Assembly (NCBI RefSeq): GCF_000828655.1
Contig: NZ_AP014509.1
Span: 620,001 to 684,000, forward strand
Source: Thermotoga caldifontis AZM44c09
Lineage (GTDB): Bacteria > Thermotogota > Thermotogae > Thermotogales > DSM-5069
Length of the DNA: 64,000 nucleotides
Direction: 5' to 3'
Part shown: piece after piece, positions 7,983-16,738 of the stretch
Layout: each line of letters starts with the position of its first letter
Position numbering within the stretch: the stretch's first letter is position 1
The notes under the pieces: generated by a model
The model's database searches: none
The model's input: only the letters and a program-made list of their open reading frames with translations
What the model was told of the DNA's origin: nothing
Position numbers and translations under genes: made by a program

Positions 7983-9050
7983 ATGGACCAGCGCTGGGAA
8001 AAGCTTGGAGATATCCTCGTCCATTATTCAACTGAAATCTCATCCGGCGAGAATGTTTTGATCCTTATGTGGGAAATCGATTCATTTCCTCTGGCACAGG
8101 CAATTTACAAATCGGCGGTCGAGTCTGGAGCGAACGTGCAGGTACTTTTTCTATCGGAAACCTTTAATCGACTCCTCTTGAAGTACGGCAGAGATCAACA
8201 AATAGATTGGTTACCTGACCTCGAGCGATACGGTATGGACTGGGCCGACGTGTGTATTGAGTTGCGTGCCGCATCTAATCCTAGCCTTTTCTGGGACATC
8301 CCAGATGAGAAAGTTGTGAAACTCAGAAAGACAAGGGGTGAGATCTCAACTTTAAGGTGGCAAAACACAAGGTGGTGCTTGTTACGTCTTCCCACACCTG
8401 CGCTGGCGCAGCAGGCAGGTCTGGATGAAAATACACTGATAGATATGTTCTTCAATGCGTGTTTTCTTGATTGGCCGAGTCTCGCGGAGAAATGGAGAGA
8501 GTGGGCTTCAATTTTGAATCGAGGAAAATTTATAAGGGTTCGGGCAAAGGACACCGATTTGAGTTTCTCAATTGAAGGAAGAAGCTGGAGTGTGGATGAT
8601 GCCCATATCAACATGCCAGGCGGTGAAATATCGACAGCGCCTGTCGAAAGTTCTGTGAATGGTTATATCTATTTTGACACGCCGACTGTTTTTGCAGGCA
8701 AGTTGATGCAGGGAGTTTATTTGGTATGGCGCGATGGCGAACTGGTTGAAGCAAAAGCGTCTACCAATGAAGATTTCCTCAAAGGGCTTGTCAAAACAGA
8801 TGAGGGCGCCAGTAAGATAGGAGAATTCGCGATAGGTACCAACCCCAAACTTTACCATTTCTGCCATGATCTGCTTCTTGATGAAAAGATCTACGGAACG
8901 ATCCACATCGCCCTAGGTAGAGCCTACCCAAAAGTGGGAGGTACGAATCGTTCAGTGATCCACTGGGACATCGTCAAGGACCTGCGTCAACAAGGGGAAA
9001 TATACTTGGATGGGGAACTGATCTTCAAGAACGGAGAGATTTTGCTCTGA
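7983..9050 (+). CDS. M29 (thermophilic aminopeptidase T/S-like) metallopeptidase
   Basis: 355 residues, somewhat shorter than the roughly 410 of AmpS/AmpT enzymes. The metal-site pattern of clan MQ is retained in order: Glu in PGGEIST (about 214), Glu in GEFAIGTN (about 281), His in HIALG (about 307) and the HWD pair (about 326-328). The N-terminal part is divergent. Family members are broad-specificity cobalt/zinc aminopeptidases. Here, between sugar permeases and a sugar kinase, it more likely cleaves an amide or peptide bond in the transported compound than serves general peptide turnover; that role is inference. It has no signal peptide, so it acts in the cytoplasm. Confidence 0.85.
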   Translation: MDQRWEKLGDILVHYSTEISSGENVLILMWEIDSFPLAQAIYKSAVESGANVQVLFLSETFNRLLLKYGRDQQIDWLPDLERYGMDWADVCIELRAASNPSLFWDIPDEKVVKLRKTRGEISTLRWQNTRWCLLRLPTPALAQQAGLDENTLIDMFFNACFLDWPSLAEKWREWASILNRGKFIRVRAKDTDLSFSIEGRSWSVDDAHINMPGGEISTAPVESSVNGYIYFDTPTVFAGKLMQGVYLVWRDGELVEAKASTNEDFLKGLVKTDEGASKIGEFAIGTNPKLYHFCHDLLLDEKIYGTIHIALGRAYPKVGGTNRSVIHWDIVKDLRQQGEIYLDGELIFKNGEILL

Positions 9051-9067
9051 GGGGTGGAGAGTTAGCC

Positions 9068-10630
9068 ATGCCATGCAACAGCTATGTACTCGGCGTTGAT
9101 ATTGGTACCTTTTCTTCGAAAGGGGTCTTGGTCAAGTTGGACGGCACAGTAGTCGCAAGCCACTCAGTGCCTCATGATGTGAAAATTCCAAGACTTGGTT
9201 TTGCTGAACATGACGCAGAAAGAGACTGGTGGGGTGATTTCGTAAAGATAACAAGGGCACTTTTGGAGAAAAGTCAGGTGGATCCGGGCCGAATACTCGG
9301 AGTCGCAACGAGTGGTATAGGTCCCTGTGTCTTGCCTGTCGATAAAGAAGGACACCCTCTGAGACCCGCAATATTGTACGGTATAGATACTAGGGCCTTC
9401 GCAGAGATAGAAATCCTGATGAAAATGCTGGGTCAGGAGAGGCTTCTTGAAGGTAGTGGGAGAAAGGAACTCACCTCACAGGCCGCAGCGCCAAAAATAC
9501 TATGGATAAGGCGCAATGAGCCTGATATCTTCAGTAAGACTCGTTGGTTCTTTACGTGCCACTCTTATTTGATATTCAAACTGACCAAAAGAGCGGTCAT
9601 AGACATATACTCTGCTGCCGGCTACGCACCGATGTTTAATATTTTTAAGTGCCAGTGGGACCCAGAGATCGTTCAGATGATGGCTTCGCAGGAAGTTTTA
9701 CCAGATCTCGCCTGGAGTTATGAGGTTGTGGGTCGCGTGACACGGGACGCTTCGCACGAGACAGGGCTCCTAGAAGGCACTCCTGTTGTAGCTGGCACCA
9801 CAGACGCTGCTGCCGAAGCTCTCAGCGTTGGTTTGAATGCAGTAGGTGACATGATGTTGATGGTTGGGAGCAGTGTTTTCTTCATTCTCCGAACACCGGT
9901 TCTGATGAAATCGGAGAGATTCTGGGTATCCAATTTCGTTGTACCCGATTTCTATACAATCCTAGGTGGCATGTCGACGGCAGGGAGTATCACCACTTGG
10001 TTTCGCGACAATTTCGGTGAACTCGAACTAGAAAGGCAGAAAACCACTGGTGAAGACGCTTTCGAACAGCTCGCAAAGCTGGCGCTGAAATCATCAGTGG
10101 GAGCTAAGGGGCTGACGGTGTTGCCTTACTTCTCCGGTGAGAGGACTCCATTTTTTGATCCAACCGCGAAAGGTGTTATTTTCGGCTTGACACTGGCTCA
10201 TAAGAAAGGTGACATTTACAGAGCGATACTTGAAAGTGTCGCTTTCGGTATTAAACACAACATGGACGAGCTGATTGAGGAAGGGGCTGTTCCAGAAAGG
10301 ATAATACTTGCAGGAGGGATTCTCAAAAACGAGCTGTGGACCAAAATCATAGCAGACGTGTGCCAGCGTGAGTTTGAAGTACCGTGTCAGACTATTGGTG
10401 CAAGCTTTGGAGATGCATTCCTCGTTGCACTTGGTGTAGGTCATTTCAAAAATATTTCCGACGTAAAGGAATGGGCGAAGATCAAGGGGGTCGTCAAGCC
10501 AACGACCGATGAGCGAGAAATAAAGATTTATGAGATCAAATATCAGTTATTTAGGCAACTTTATGAGCAAACAAAAGAGCTCATGAAAAAAGTCCACACC
10601 TTGCAGGAGATGCTGACAATATCAGATTGA
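9068..10630 (+). CDS. FGGY-family carbohydrate kinase, substrate unknown
   Basis: 520 residues with the two actin-like domains of the FGGY family: phosphate-1 loop GVDIGTFSSKG (about 9-19), GTTDAAAEA (about 243-251) with the catalytic Asp, and the adenosine motif LAGGILKN (about 414). The xylulokinase signature SGQMHG is replaced by SGIGPCV (about residues 80-86), so the substrate is probably not D-xylulose. The last 40 residues form a charged helix. The stop overlaps a TTG in the next gene, and the kinase should phosphorylate the imported sugar or its hydrolysis product. Confidence 0.92.
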   Translation: MPCNSYVLGVDIGTFSSKGVLVKLDGTVVASHSVPHDVKIPRLGFAEHDAERDWWGDFVKITRALLEKSQVDPGRILGVATSGIGPCVLPVDKEGHPLRPAILYGIDTRAFAEIEILMKMLGQERLLEGSGRKELTSQAAAPKILWIRRNEPDIFSKTRWFFTCHSYLIFKLTKRAVIDIYSAAGYAPMFNIFKCQWDPEIVQMMASQEVLPDLAWSYEVVGRVTRDASHETGLLEGTPVVAGTTDAAAEALSVGLNAVGDMMLMVGSSVFFILRTPVLMKSERFWVSNFVVPDFYTILGGMSTAGSITTWFRDNFGELELERQKTTGEDAFEQLAKLALKSSVGAKGLTVLPYFSGERTPFFDPTAKGVIFGLTLAHKKGDIYRAILESVAFGIKHNMDELIEEGAVPERIILAGGILKNELWTKIIADVCQREFEVPCQTIGASFGDAFLVALGVGHFKNISDVKEWAKIKGVVKPTTDEREIKIYEIKYQLFRQLYEQTKELMKKVHTLQEMLTISD

Positions 10631-10656
10631 GTGTAGTCTTAAGGAGGTTGATTGAA

Positions 10657-11469
10657 TTGTCGAGCTGGCTGAGAGAACTGTTTGGAGTTGATAAGCCAAT
10701 TATAGGTATGTGCCATCTTCCGCCATTACCTGGTGATCCGTTCTACAGTGGTGAAAGCCTCGACGACATACTTGAGCGGGTCAGAACAGATTTACAAGCT
10801 CTACAAAAAGGAGGTGTTGATGGAGTATTGTTCTCCAACGAATTCAGCATGCCCTATGTGACACGGGTTGCCACTGTTACAGTTGCCTGCATGGCACGGA
10901 TAATAGGTCAACTTCGCAAAGAGATTCGTATTCCTTTCGGTGTTGACGTGCTATGGGATCCGTACGCAACGCTCGATCTGGCAGCGGCAACCGAAGCGTT
11001 GTTCGTTAGGGAAGTTTTTTCGGGCGTCTACGCAAGTGATTTTGGTTTGTGGAGTATAAACTTTGGAGAAGTTGCGCGGCACAGAAAATTACTGGGTCTA
11101 GAAAAACTGAAACTTATTTTCAATGTGGTGCCCGAGAGCGCGAAGTACCTAGCCGAAAGAGACATAACTGATGTGGTAAAGACAACCGTTTTCAATCACA
11201 AACCGGATGCGATATGTGTCTCTGGACGGACGGCAGGTATACCGACGGATGAAAGCATTCTTAAGCGTGCGAAGGACGCCGCAGGACAGATACCAGTTTT
11301 CGCAAACACCGGTGTGTCTGTTCACAATGTGGAGACTGTGCTATCGATAGCTGACGGGGCCATCGTTGGAACTTTCTTCAAGCGTGATGGCAAATTTGAA
11401 AATCCGGTGGATGAGGAGCGAGTCAAAGCTTTTATAGACAAAGTGAAAACAATCAGGAAAGGCATTTGA
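10657..11469 (+). CDS. BtpA/SgcQ-family TIM-barrel protein
   Basis: 270 residues from a TTG at 10657, chosen because AAGGAGG (10641-10647) lies nine bases upstream; the frame is open back to 10627, but that TTG lacks a ribosome site. PIIGMCHLPPLPGDP near the N-terminus is the BtpA/SgcQ (COG0434) hallmark. Acidic and glycine motifs of a TIM barrel follow (GVDGVLFSNEF, PFGVDVLWDP, ISGR-type CVSGRTAGI, FANTGV). BtpA was first linked to photosystem I biogenesis in cyanobacteria, but in heterotrophs the family sits in sugar operons such as the E. coli sgc cluster. I infer a catabolic enzyme acting after the kinase; the reaction is unknown. Confidence 0.9.
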   Translation: MSSWLRELFGVDKPIIGMCHLPPLPGDPFYSGESLDDILERVRTDLQALQKGGVDGVLFSNEFSMPYVTRVATVTVACMARIIGQLRKEIRIPFGVDVLWDPYATLDLAAATEALFVREVFSGVYASDFGLWSINFGEVARHRKLLGLEKLKLIFNVVPESAKYLAERDITDVVKTTVFNHKPDAICVSGRTAGIPTDESILKRAKDAAGQIPVFANTGVSVHNVETVLSIADGAIVGTFFKRDGKFENPVDEERVKAFIDKVKTIRKGI

Positions 11470-12377
11470 GAGGAATCTTCAAGGCCCCGGGTAGAGAAAA
11501 CAATTGTTCTCCGGTTGAGTACGCGCTCTTGCGCTATGTTGAAAAATTCGATTAACAAGGCGGGGGTTTTTGTCTAGTTAGTGAAAAAGCAGTATGGACA
11601 ATACTCGTTCAATGTGAACAAAATGTCCAACAAAGTTTTTCATACCACTTTCGTTTTCCCACTTTCCACTCGTTCTTTCCAACGTGATCGAGAAAGTACT
11701 CTTGGGAATTCTGAAGAAAGTCCACAGTCCTAGCATTATGAATGTAGTGATGAAAAAGTATCTGAAAATCAAGATCAAAGTAAGGCTGAAAGCATCGTTG
11801 TATTTATTTCTTGTGAGGAGAACTAGTAGATGCTCTTATAGCTGATGCGGACACAGCAAAAATGATGTGCGTTACGTCTGTAAAAGAATAAGAATGCGGG
11901 ATTGACCTCCTGCCAATTTCATGAAAGGAATGAGATTCTTCGTACGGTGTGCTCAGCTTGCAAGTCTTAACAACACTGGGTTGGCCAAAGTTTCTACTTT
12001 TTGTCCTTGTAGGGCTAGAAATGGTTTCTTCGAAATGTTGAATGCATCATTCATCTCTGCTCCGCAGTCTTTGAAAGCGTATGGACCCTAGAGAGCCATT
12101 TGATCTGTGCTCTGTTCCAGCGTACATGCGGCGAAGTTGCTAATTTCAGGATCGATTCCAAGGCTCTTGTTGAATGTTTCAAGCATTATTTGCTGCGTTT
12201 TCTCAAAGATAAGTATACGGGTGCTGAAGACAGTTTACATGGGGGGTGAGGAATTTTTGTTGTGCGATCCAAATTTGAAAGATCAAATCAAAACCTTCCG
12301 ATAGGCTTCCATAGTGTGGAAGAAATCGTGAAATGCAAGATAAAACTTTCGAACAGCGTGAACAGGGCCTGATCAAT
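11470..12377. other. Gene-free, decayed AT-rich stretch
   Basis: No intact gene is supported here. Short open stretches lack ribosome sites or recognisable motifs. On the minus strand one frame stays open from about 12235 to 11953 apart from a single amber codon at 12088-12090, which suggests an old coding sequence; I cannot identify it. Weak hairpins occur just after the BtpA stop (around 11487-11514 and 11523-11535), but neither has a T run. The base composition matches the preceding operon rather than the backbone. Confidence 0.6.
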
Positions 12378-13117
12378 TCATAAAGCGAGCACGACCAACC
12401 TCTTCGCATTCAGATCGTACGGCGTGGGATCCAGCAAGCCGTAGAGGTTGATATTTCTGAAGCCGCACATCTGCAGCATCATCTTCAATTCTTGTCCACT
12501 GTAGATGTAATGCTCCAGGCTGTACACTTTGTAACTTCCAGCTTTGAGTAGGATCCACTCGTTCTTCATTCGCGCCATTCCATCTTCAAAGTTGTGTCTT
12601 TCTATGAGCATTTGCTCGCCTTGCTGGCTCACGATCGAATCTTTATAGTTTCTCAACAACATAGTTTCTCAACAACGCTTCCTTCGAAACCATTTCCATG
12701 AGCAATTTACCATTGCTTTTCAAACTCTCCTTGATGTTCCTCAGCACTCTCAAGTTATCCTCCTGATCCTTGAAATAACCAAAAGAGGTGAACATGTTGA
12801 TCACAAGATCGAAGTAACCTGGTCTAACGAAATCTCTCATGTCGGTGCGAACGAATTCCACATTGTCGAGGTGCCCGCAGAGTTGCTTTGGTCAAAAGGA
12901 ACTCCGAGGAATCAACTGCGGTTACGTTGAAACCGGGTCTGGCGAGTTCATAGGTGTGCCTTCCCGGGCCACAGCAAAGATCAATGACGTTACCTTCACG
13001 TACCTTGGTCAGATCTATGATTTTTTCAACTTCCTGCTTCGCTGACAGAAACCGTCCAGGAGGAAACAGCCAGTCATACATGTCTTTCCAGAAACCCTCA
13101 ACGGCGAACCATTCCAT
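12378..13117 (-). pseudogene. Class I SAM-dependent methyltransferase, broken by two frameshifts
   Basis: Read on the minus strand, three segments join into one methyltransferase: a start at 13117 with motif I VIDLCCGPGRHTYEL and AVDSSE; a middle segment with FVRTDMRDF, FDLVINMFTSFGYF and NGKLLMEMV; and a C-terminal segment ending VVLAL. The first break lies at about 12872-12890, where the frame shifts between the SEFLLTKA and NVEFVRTD segments. The second is caused by a perfect 16-bp tandem duplication at 12645-12676. A good ribosome site (AGGGGG) still precedes the ATG, so decay is probably recent. Confidence 0.88.
12645..12676. repeat. Perfect 16-bp tandem duplication causing a frameshift
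   Basis: The unit ATAGTTTCTCAACAAC occurs at 12645-12660 and again at 12661-12676. Sixteen is not a multiple of three. Removing one copy restores a continuous reading SKEALLRNYKDS in the methyltransferase, so the duplication is the lesion itself. Confidence 0.95.
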
Positions 13118-13302
13118 CCCAATGCCCCCTTTCTTGGTTGAAAGGAGTATAACACACTGTTCTCGATTTCTTGAACGGTTCGAATTTTCACTGCTCGTTG
13201 AACTGTGATGTTCCTCGAGTTCGACACGCTATCACAAGCGATGCAAGGTTGTGGAATACGAGGTGAAGCGATGTCAAACCGTCGCGATCCCGTCCTTTCT
13301 GC

Positions 13303-13331
13303 TTGACAACGTTTCGAAACGCTGATACAAT
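13303..13331 (+). promoter_or_regulatory. Promoter of the peptide/oligosaccharide ABC operon with palindromic spacer
   Basis: TTGACA (13303-13308) and TACAAT (13326-13331) are 17 bp apart. The spacer carries a perfect 12-bp palindrome CGTTTCGAAACG (13310-13321), a likely operator for a dimeric repressor such as a LacI- or ROK-type protein. The binding-protein start codon follows 37 bases after the -10 box. Confidence 0.8.
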
Positions 13332-13368
13332 AGGTGCCAAATAACTTCTACAGGGAGGTGAGGTGTGA

Positions 13369-14916
13369 GTGCGTAGGTTTGTGGCGTTGTTTCTGGCTCT
13401 TCTCTGTGTGGTTGGACTCTCGGCGAAGTACGGAGGAACGCTGAGATTTCTCATCGGAGTTGACGTCACCACATTGCTACCTGGAAACATTCCTGATTCC
13501 ATCAGCACGATCGTGGGAATGCACATCTTCGAAGGGCTCGTCGATATCGATGAGAACCTCAAAATCATTCCCGCTCTCGCCGAGAGATGGGAAATCCTTG
13601 ACGGTGGTACCGCCTACGTGTTTCATCTTCGTAAGAACGTGAAGTTTCACGACGGAGCAGATTTCAACGCCTACGCTGTGAAGAAAAACTTTGACTATCT
13701 CTTCTCTGCCAATCTCAGAAACGTCGGAGTCTACAAAAGCATCATCAAAGAAGTTCAGGTTATCGATGATTACACGGTGAAATTCGTGCTCTTCCGGCCC
13801 AACTCTTCGTTCCTCTACAGACTGGCCCAGTCCACCGGTTGGATCGTCTCACCTCAAGCCATCGACAAATTCGGGAACGATCCCGCAGCGATGTCGAAAA
13901 ATCCTGTCGGCACAGGTCCGTTCATGTTCAAAGAATGGAAGGCAGGAGAGAGCGTCGAACTCGTGAAAAATCCCAACTACTGGCGTGAAGGTTTACCCTA
14001 CCTTGACAGGATCATCTTCCGAGTCGTCGCGGAGGATGTCTCACGCGTCAACCAGGTCAGGGCAGGCGATGCGGATCTGATGTACAATCCACCACCCGCT
14101 CTCTTCGCTGCACTCGAGCAGGACAAATCGCTGCAGGTCAAGGTAATACCCACCGTCAGGACGATATTCATAGGCTTGAACACTTCGAAGCCTCCTCTGA
14201 ACGATGTGAGGGTCAGGCAGGCTCTCAACTACGCGGTCGACAAAGAAAAGCTCTGCAGAGTCCTCATGAGGGGCCTTGCAAAACCATCCGATTCACCACT
14301 CTCAAGCATGACCTACGGTTACTCCCCCACGGGAGGTTATCCGTACAATCCGGACAAAGCGAAGCAGCTGCTCAAGGAAGCTGGTTATGAGAATCTGAAA
14401 CTCGAACTCATTACACCGAAGGGCAGATACTTGAACGACTACGAAACCGCGGTGGCCATTCAAGGTATGCTCAAGGAAGTGGGTGTGACACTGGACGTCA
14501 AGCCCATGGAGTGGGGCGCTTACGTGAGCAAGATACTGTCAAGAAAGCCAGAAGATTGGGATTATCAGATGTTCTTGCTCGGCTGGGCCCCAGGGACCGC
14601 GGAGGTCCATCAGGTGTTGTTCCCCCTGTTCCACTCTTCGAACCGCATGGATAGTCCCAACGCGACGATGCCGTACAACAATTACTTCTACAGCAATCCT
14701 AAGGTGGATGAGCTCATAGAAAAGATCGCGGTGGAGATAAACGAGAAAAAACTGCTGGAATACTCTGCGGAAGCTCAGAAGCTCATCGTTCAGGATGCCC
14801 CGTGGATCTTCCTCTACGAAATGAACATCGCCGCAGTGATGCGCAAAGAAGTGCAGGGTGTGAAGATCTATCCCACCGAGCGAGTCAGTCTGGCAGAAGC
14901 CTGGATCGATCGCTGA
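13369..14916 (+). CDS. Family 5 (DppA/OppA-type) extracellular solute-binding protein
   Basis: 515 residues with a signal peptide (about 1-19, GLSA end). The mature part follows the SBP_bac_5 plan: YGGTLRFLIGVD start, IFEGLVDIDENLKIIPALAERWE, the KNVKFHDGADF motif near residue 86, VGTGPFMFKEWK near 180 and a VRQALNYAVDKEKL motif near 284. GTG start with GGGAGGTG eight bases upstream. In Thermotogales such proteins bind oligosaccharides as often as peptides, so the ligand is open. First gene of a five-gene transporter operon. Confidence 0.95.
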   Translation: MRRFVALFLALLCVVGLSAKYGGTLRFLIGVDVTTLLPGNIPDSISTIVGMHIFEGLVDIDENLKIIPALAERWEILDGGTAYVFHLRKNVKFHDGADFNAYAVKKNFDYLFSANLRNVGVYKSIIKEVQVIDDYTVKFVLFRPNSSFLYRLAQSTGWIVSPQAIDKFGNDPAAMSKNPVGTGPFMFKEWKAGESVELVKNPNYWREGLPYLDRIIFRVVAEDVSRVNQVRAGDADLMYNPPPALFAALEQDKSLQVKVIPTVRTIFIGLNTSKPPLNDVRVRQALNYAVDKEKLCRVLMRGLAKPSDSPLSSMTYGYSPTGGYPYNPDKAKQLLKEAGYENLKLELITPKGRYLNDYETAVAIQGMLKEVGVTLDVKPMEWGAYVSKILSRKPEDWDYQMFLLGWAPGTAEVHQVLFPLFHSSNRMDSPNATMPYNNYFYSNPKVDELIEKIAVEINEKKLLEYSAEAQKLIVQDAPWIFLYEMNIAAVMRKEVQGVKIYPTERVSLAEAWIDR

Positions 14917-14920
14917 TACC

Positions 14921-14942
14921 GAGGGTGGCGCTCGCCACCCTC
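14921..14942 (+). other. Intra-operon hairpin after the binding-protein gene
   Basis: GAGGGTGGC (14921-14929) and its exact complement GCCACCCTC (14934-14942) flank a four-base GCTC loop. No T run follows, so a stabilising or attenuating role that raises binding protein over permeases is likely. Confidence 0.7.
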
Positions 14943-14963
14943 ATCGAAGGAAGGTGATCTGCC

Positions 14964-15881
14964 TTGCTCAGATTCATCGTCAGAAGACTTCTGCTCCTCA
15001 TACCAGTGGTTATAGGTGTCTCCATAGTTTCTTTTTCGATCATGCACATGATACCGGGCGATCCAGCACGTATCATCGCGGGTGAAGGCGCGACGGCCGA
15101 AGACATCATGTCGATCAGGATAAAGTACGGTCTCGACAGACCTTTGATCGAGCAATACTTCAGGTTCATGAAAGGGGTGCTCACGAACGATCTGAGATCG
15201 ATTCGAACGGAACGTCCAATATTGAGTGAGATACTTCCGAGATTTGCCAACACGGCACAGCTCGCGTTCGTGAGCATAATCATTTCTTCCGTGATCGGTG
15301 TCACGCTCGGTATCGTGTCCGCCGTGAAGAGAAACAGCTGGGTGGATACTTTTTCGATGGTTTTCTCGCTTGTAGGAGTTTCGATGCCCATATTCTGGCT
15401 CGGTATTCTCCTGATCATCCTCTTTGCTGTGACGCTGAGATGGCTTCCTTCGGGCGGGAAAGGGGGCGTGGAACATCTGATCTTGCCGGCGATCACACTC
15501 GGGCTCGCCACATCGGCGATCATAGCCCGCATGACGAGAGCGAGTGTGCTCGAGGTGTTGAACCAGGATTATGTTCGAACCGTGGTGGCGTTCGGATTAC
15601 CCAAGAGGAAGATCATATACAAGTACGTTCTGAGGAATGCGCTCATACCTGTGGTGACGGTGATAGGGCTTCAGTTCGGTTATCTTCTCGGTGGTGCGGT
15701 GCTCACCGAAAGCGTGTTCGGCTGGCCGGGCCTTGGAAGGTTCGTGGTCGATTCCATCTTCAGTAGAGATTACATAGCGGTTCAGGTTGGAATCATGCTG
15801 ATCGCAACGACATTTGTGCTCGTGAACCTTGCTGTGGACCTGGTTTACGCGTTCATAGATCCAAGGTTGAGGCGAGGTTGA
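14964..15881 (+). CDS. dppB: Dpp/Opp-type ABC transporter permease B
   Basis: 305 residues, six predicted membrane helices. The N-terminus RFIVRRLLLLIPVVIGVS and the periplasmic GDPARIIAGEGA segment are typical of DppB, and the ATPase-contact loop is present at DYVRTVVAFGLPKRKI (about 192-207). TTG start preceded by AAGGTGAT. The stop overlaps the start region of the next permease. Confidence 0.94.
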   Translation: MLRFIVRRLLLLIPVVIGVSIVSFSIMHMIPGDPARIIAGEGATAEDIMSIRIKYGLDRPLIEQYFRFMKGVLTNDLRSIRTERPILSEILPRFANTAQLAFVSIIISSVIGVTLGIVSAVKRNSWVDTFSMVFSLVGVSMPIFWLGILLIILFAVTLRWLPSGGKGGVEHLILPAITLGLATSAIIARMTRASVLEVLNQDYVRTVVAFGLPKRKIIYKYVLRNALIPVVTVIGLQFGYLLGGAVLTESVFGWPGLGRFVVDSIFSRDYIAVQVGIMLIATTFVLVNLAVDLVYAFIDPRLRRG

Positions 15882-16738
15882 TGCGCATGAAGAGGAGAAC
15901 ATCCACCCTGATCATACTGAAGCGCATGGCGAGGAACAAGGGCGCGATCTTTGGTCTGTTCGTTGTCTTTCTCGTTGTTTTCATGGCGATCTTTGCGCCC
16001 ATCGTTGCACCGCACGATCCTTACAAGCAAGACCTTCTGGTGAGTCTGGAACCACCATCTTTGAAACATCCTTTCGGTACGGACGTGTTCGGCAGAGACG
16101 TTTTGAGCAGGGTCATATACGGTGCGAGAACATCGCTTTCGATCTCTTCGCTCGCGGTTCTCATAGCCTTCGTGCTCGGTGCCATCGTCGGCACCATCGC
16201 AGGGTACTTCGGCGGTGTGCTGGATGAAATCTTGATGAGGATCCTCGACGTACTCATGGCGTTCCCAGACATACTCCTGGCGATCGCGATAGTTGCCGCG
16301 CTTGGTCCTGGAAAGATCAACCTCGTCGTTGCGATCGCCATATACTCTTTCCCGCAGTTCGCAAGGGTCATGCGTGCATCGGCGCTGACGATAAAAAACC
16401 TCGAGTACATCGAAGCGGCGAGAGCCGTAGGTGAATCGAACCTTTCGATAATGGTCAGATACGTTCTTCCCAACGCCCTGGCACCGTTGCTGGTTCAGGC
16501 AACGCTGAGGATGGCGACCGCCGTGCTCACCATCTCGGGCCTGAGTTTCCTCGGACTTGGAGTGAAACCGCCAGAAGCGGAATGGGGCACCGACCTTGCG
16601 ATGGCAAGGGTTTACCTTGAGATAGCACCCCATCTGGGCATTTTCCCGGGACTGGCTCTGTTCCTGACTGTGCTCGGATTCAACCTCTTCGGTGATGGTT
16701 TGAACGATGCACTGAACCCTCGCTTGAAGGACAGGTGA
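15881..16738 (+). CDS. dppC: Dpp/Opp-type ABC transporter permease C
   Basis: 285 residues from the ATG that overlaps the dppB stop by one base (TGATG); an in-frame TTG one codon earlier and an ATG two codons later are alternatives. An N-terminal cytoplasmic helix is followed by six membrane segments. HPFGTDVFGRDVLSRVIYGA (about residue 64-83) and the EAARAVGESN loop near 185 are DppC signatures. It forms a heterodimer with DppB. Confidence 0.94.
   Translation: MRMKRRTSTLIILKRMARNKGAIFGLFVVFLVVFMAIFAPIVAPHDPYKQDLLVSLEPPSLKHPFGTDVFGRDVLSRVIYGARTSLSISSLAVLIAFVLGAIVGTIAGYFGGVLDEILMRILDVLMAFPDILLAIAIVAALGPGKINLVVAIAIYSFPQFARVMRASALTIKNLEYIEAARAVGESNLSIMVRYVLPNALAPLLVQATLRMATAVLTISGLSFLGLGVKPPEAEWGTDLAMARVYLEIAPHLGIFPGLALFLTVLGFNLFGDGLNDALNPRLKDR

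Noticed and set aside
11578-11778. 66-codon minus-strand frame in the gene-free stretch
   Set aside because: No ribosome site, no similarity recognised; both strands here are partly open because the DNA is AT-rich.
15845-16633. 262-codon minus-strand frame opposite dppC
   Set aside because: Strongly charged, no motif, antisense to a conserved permease.
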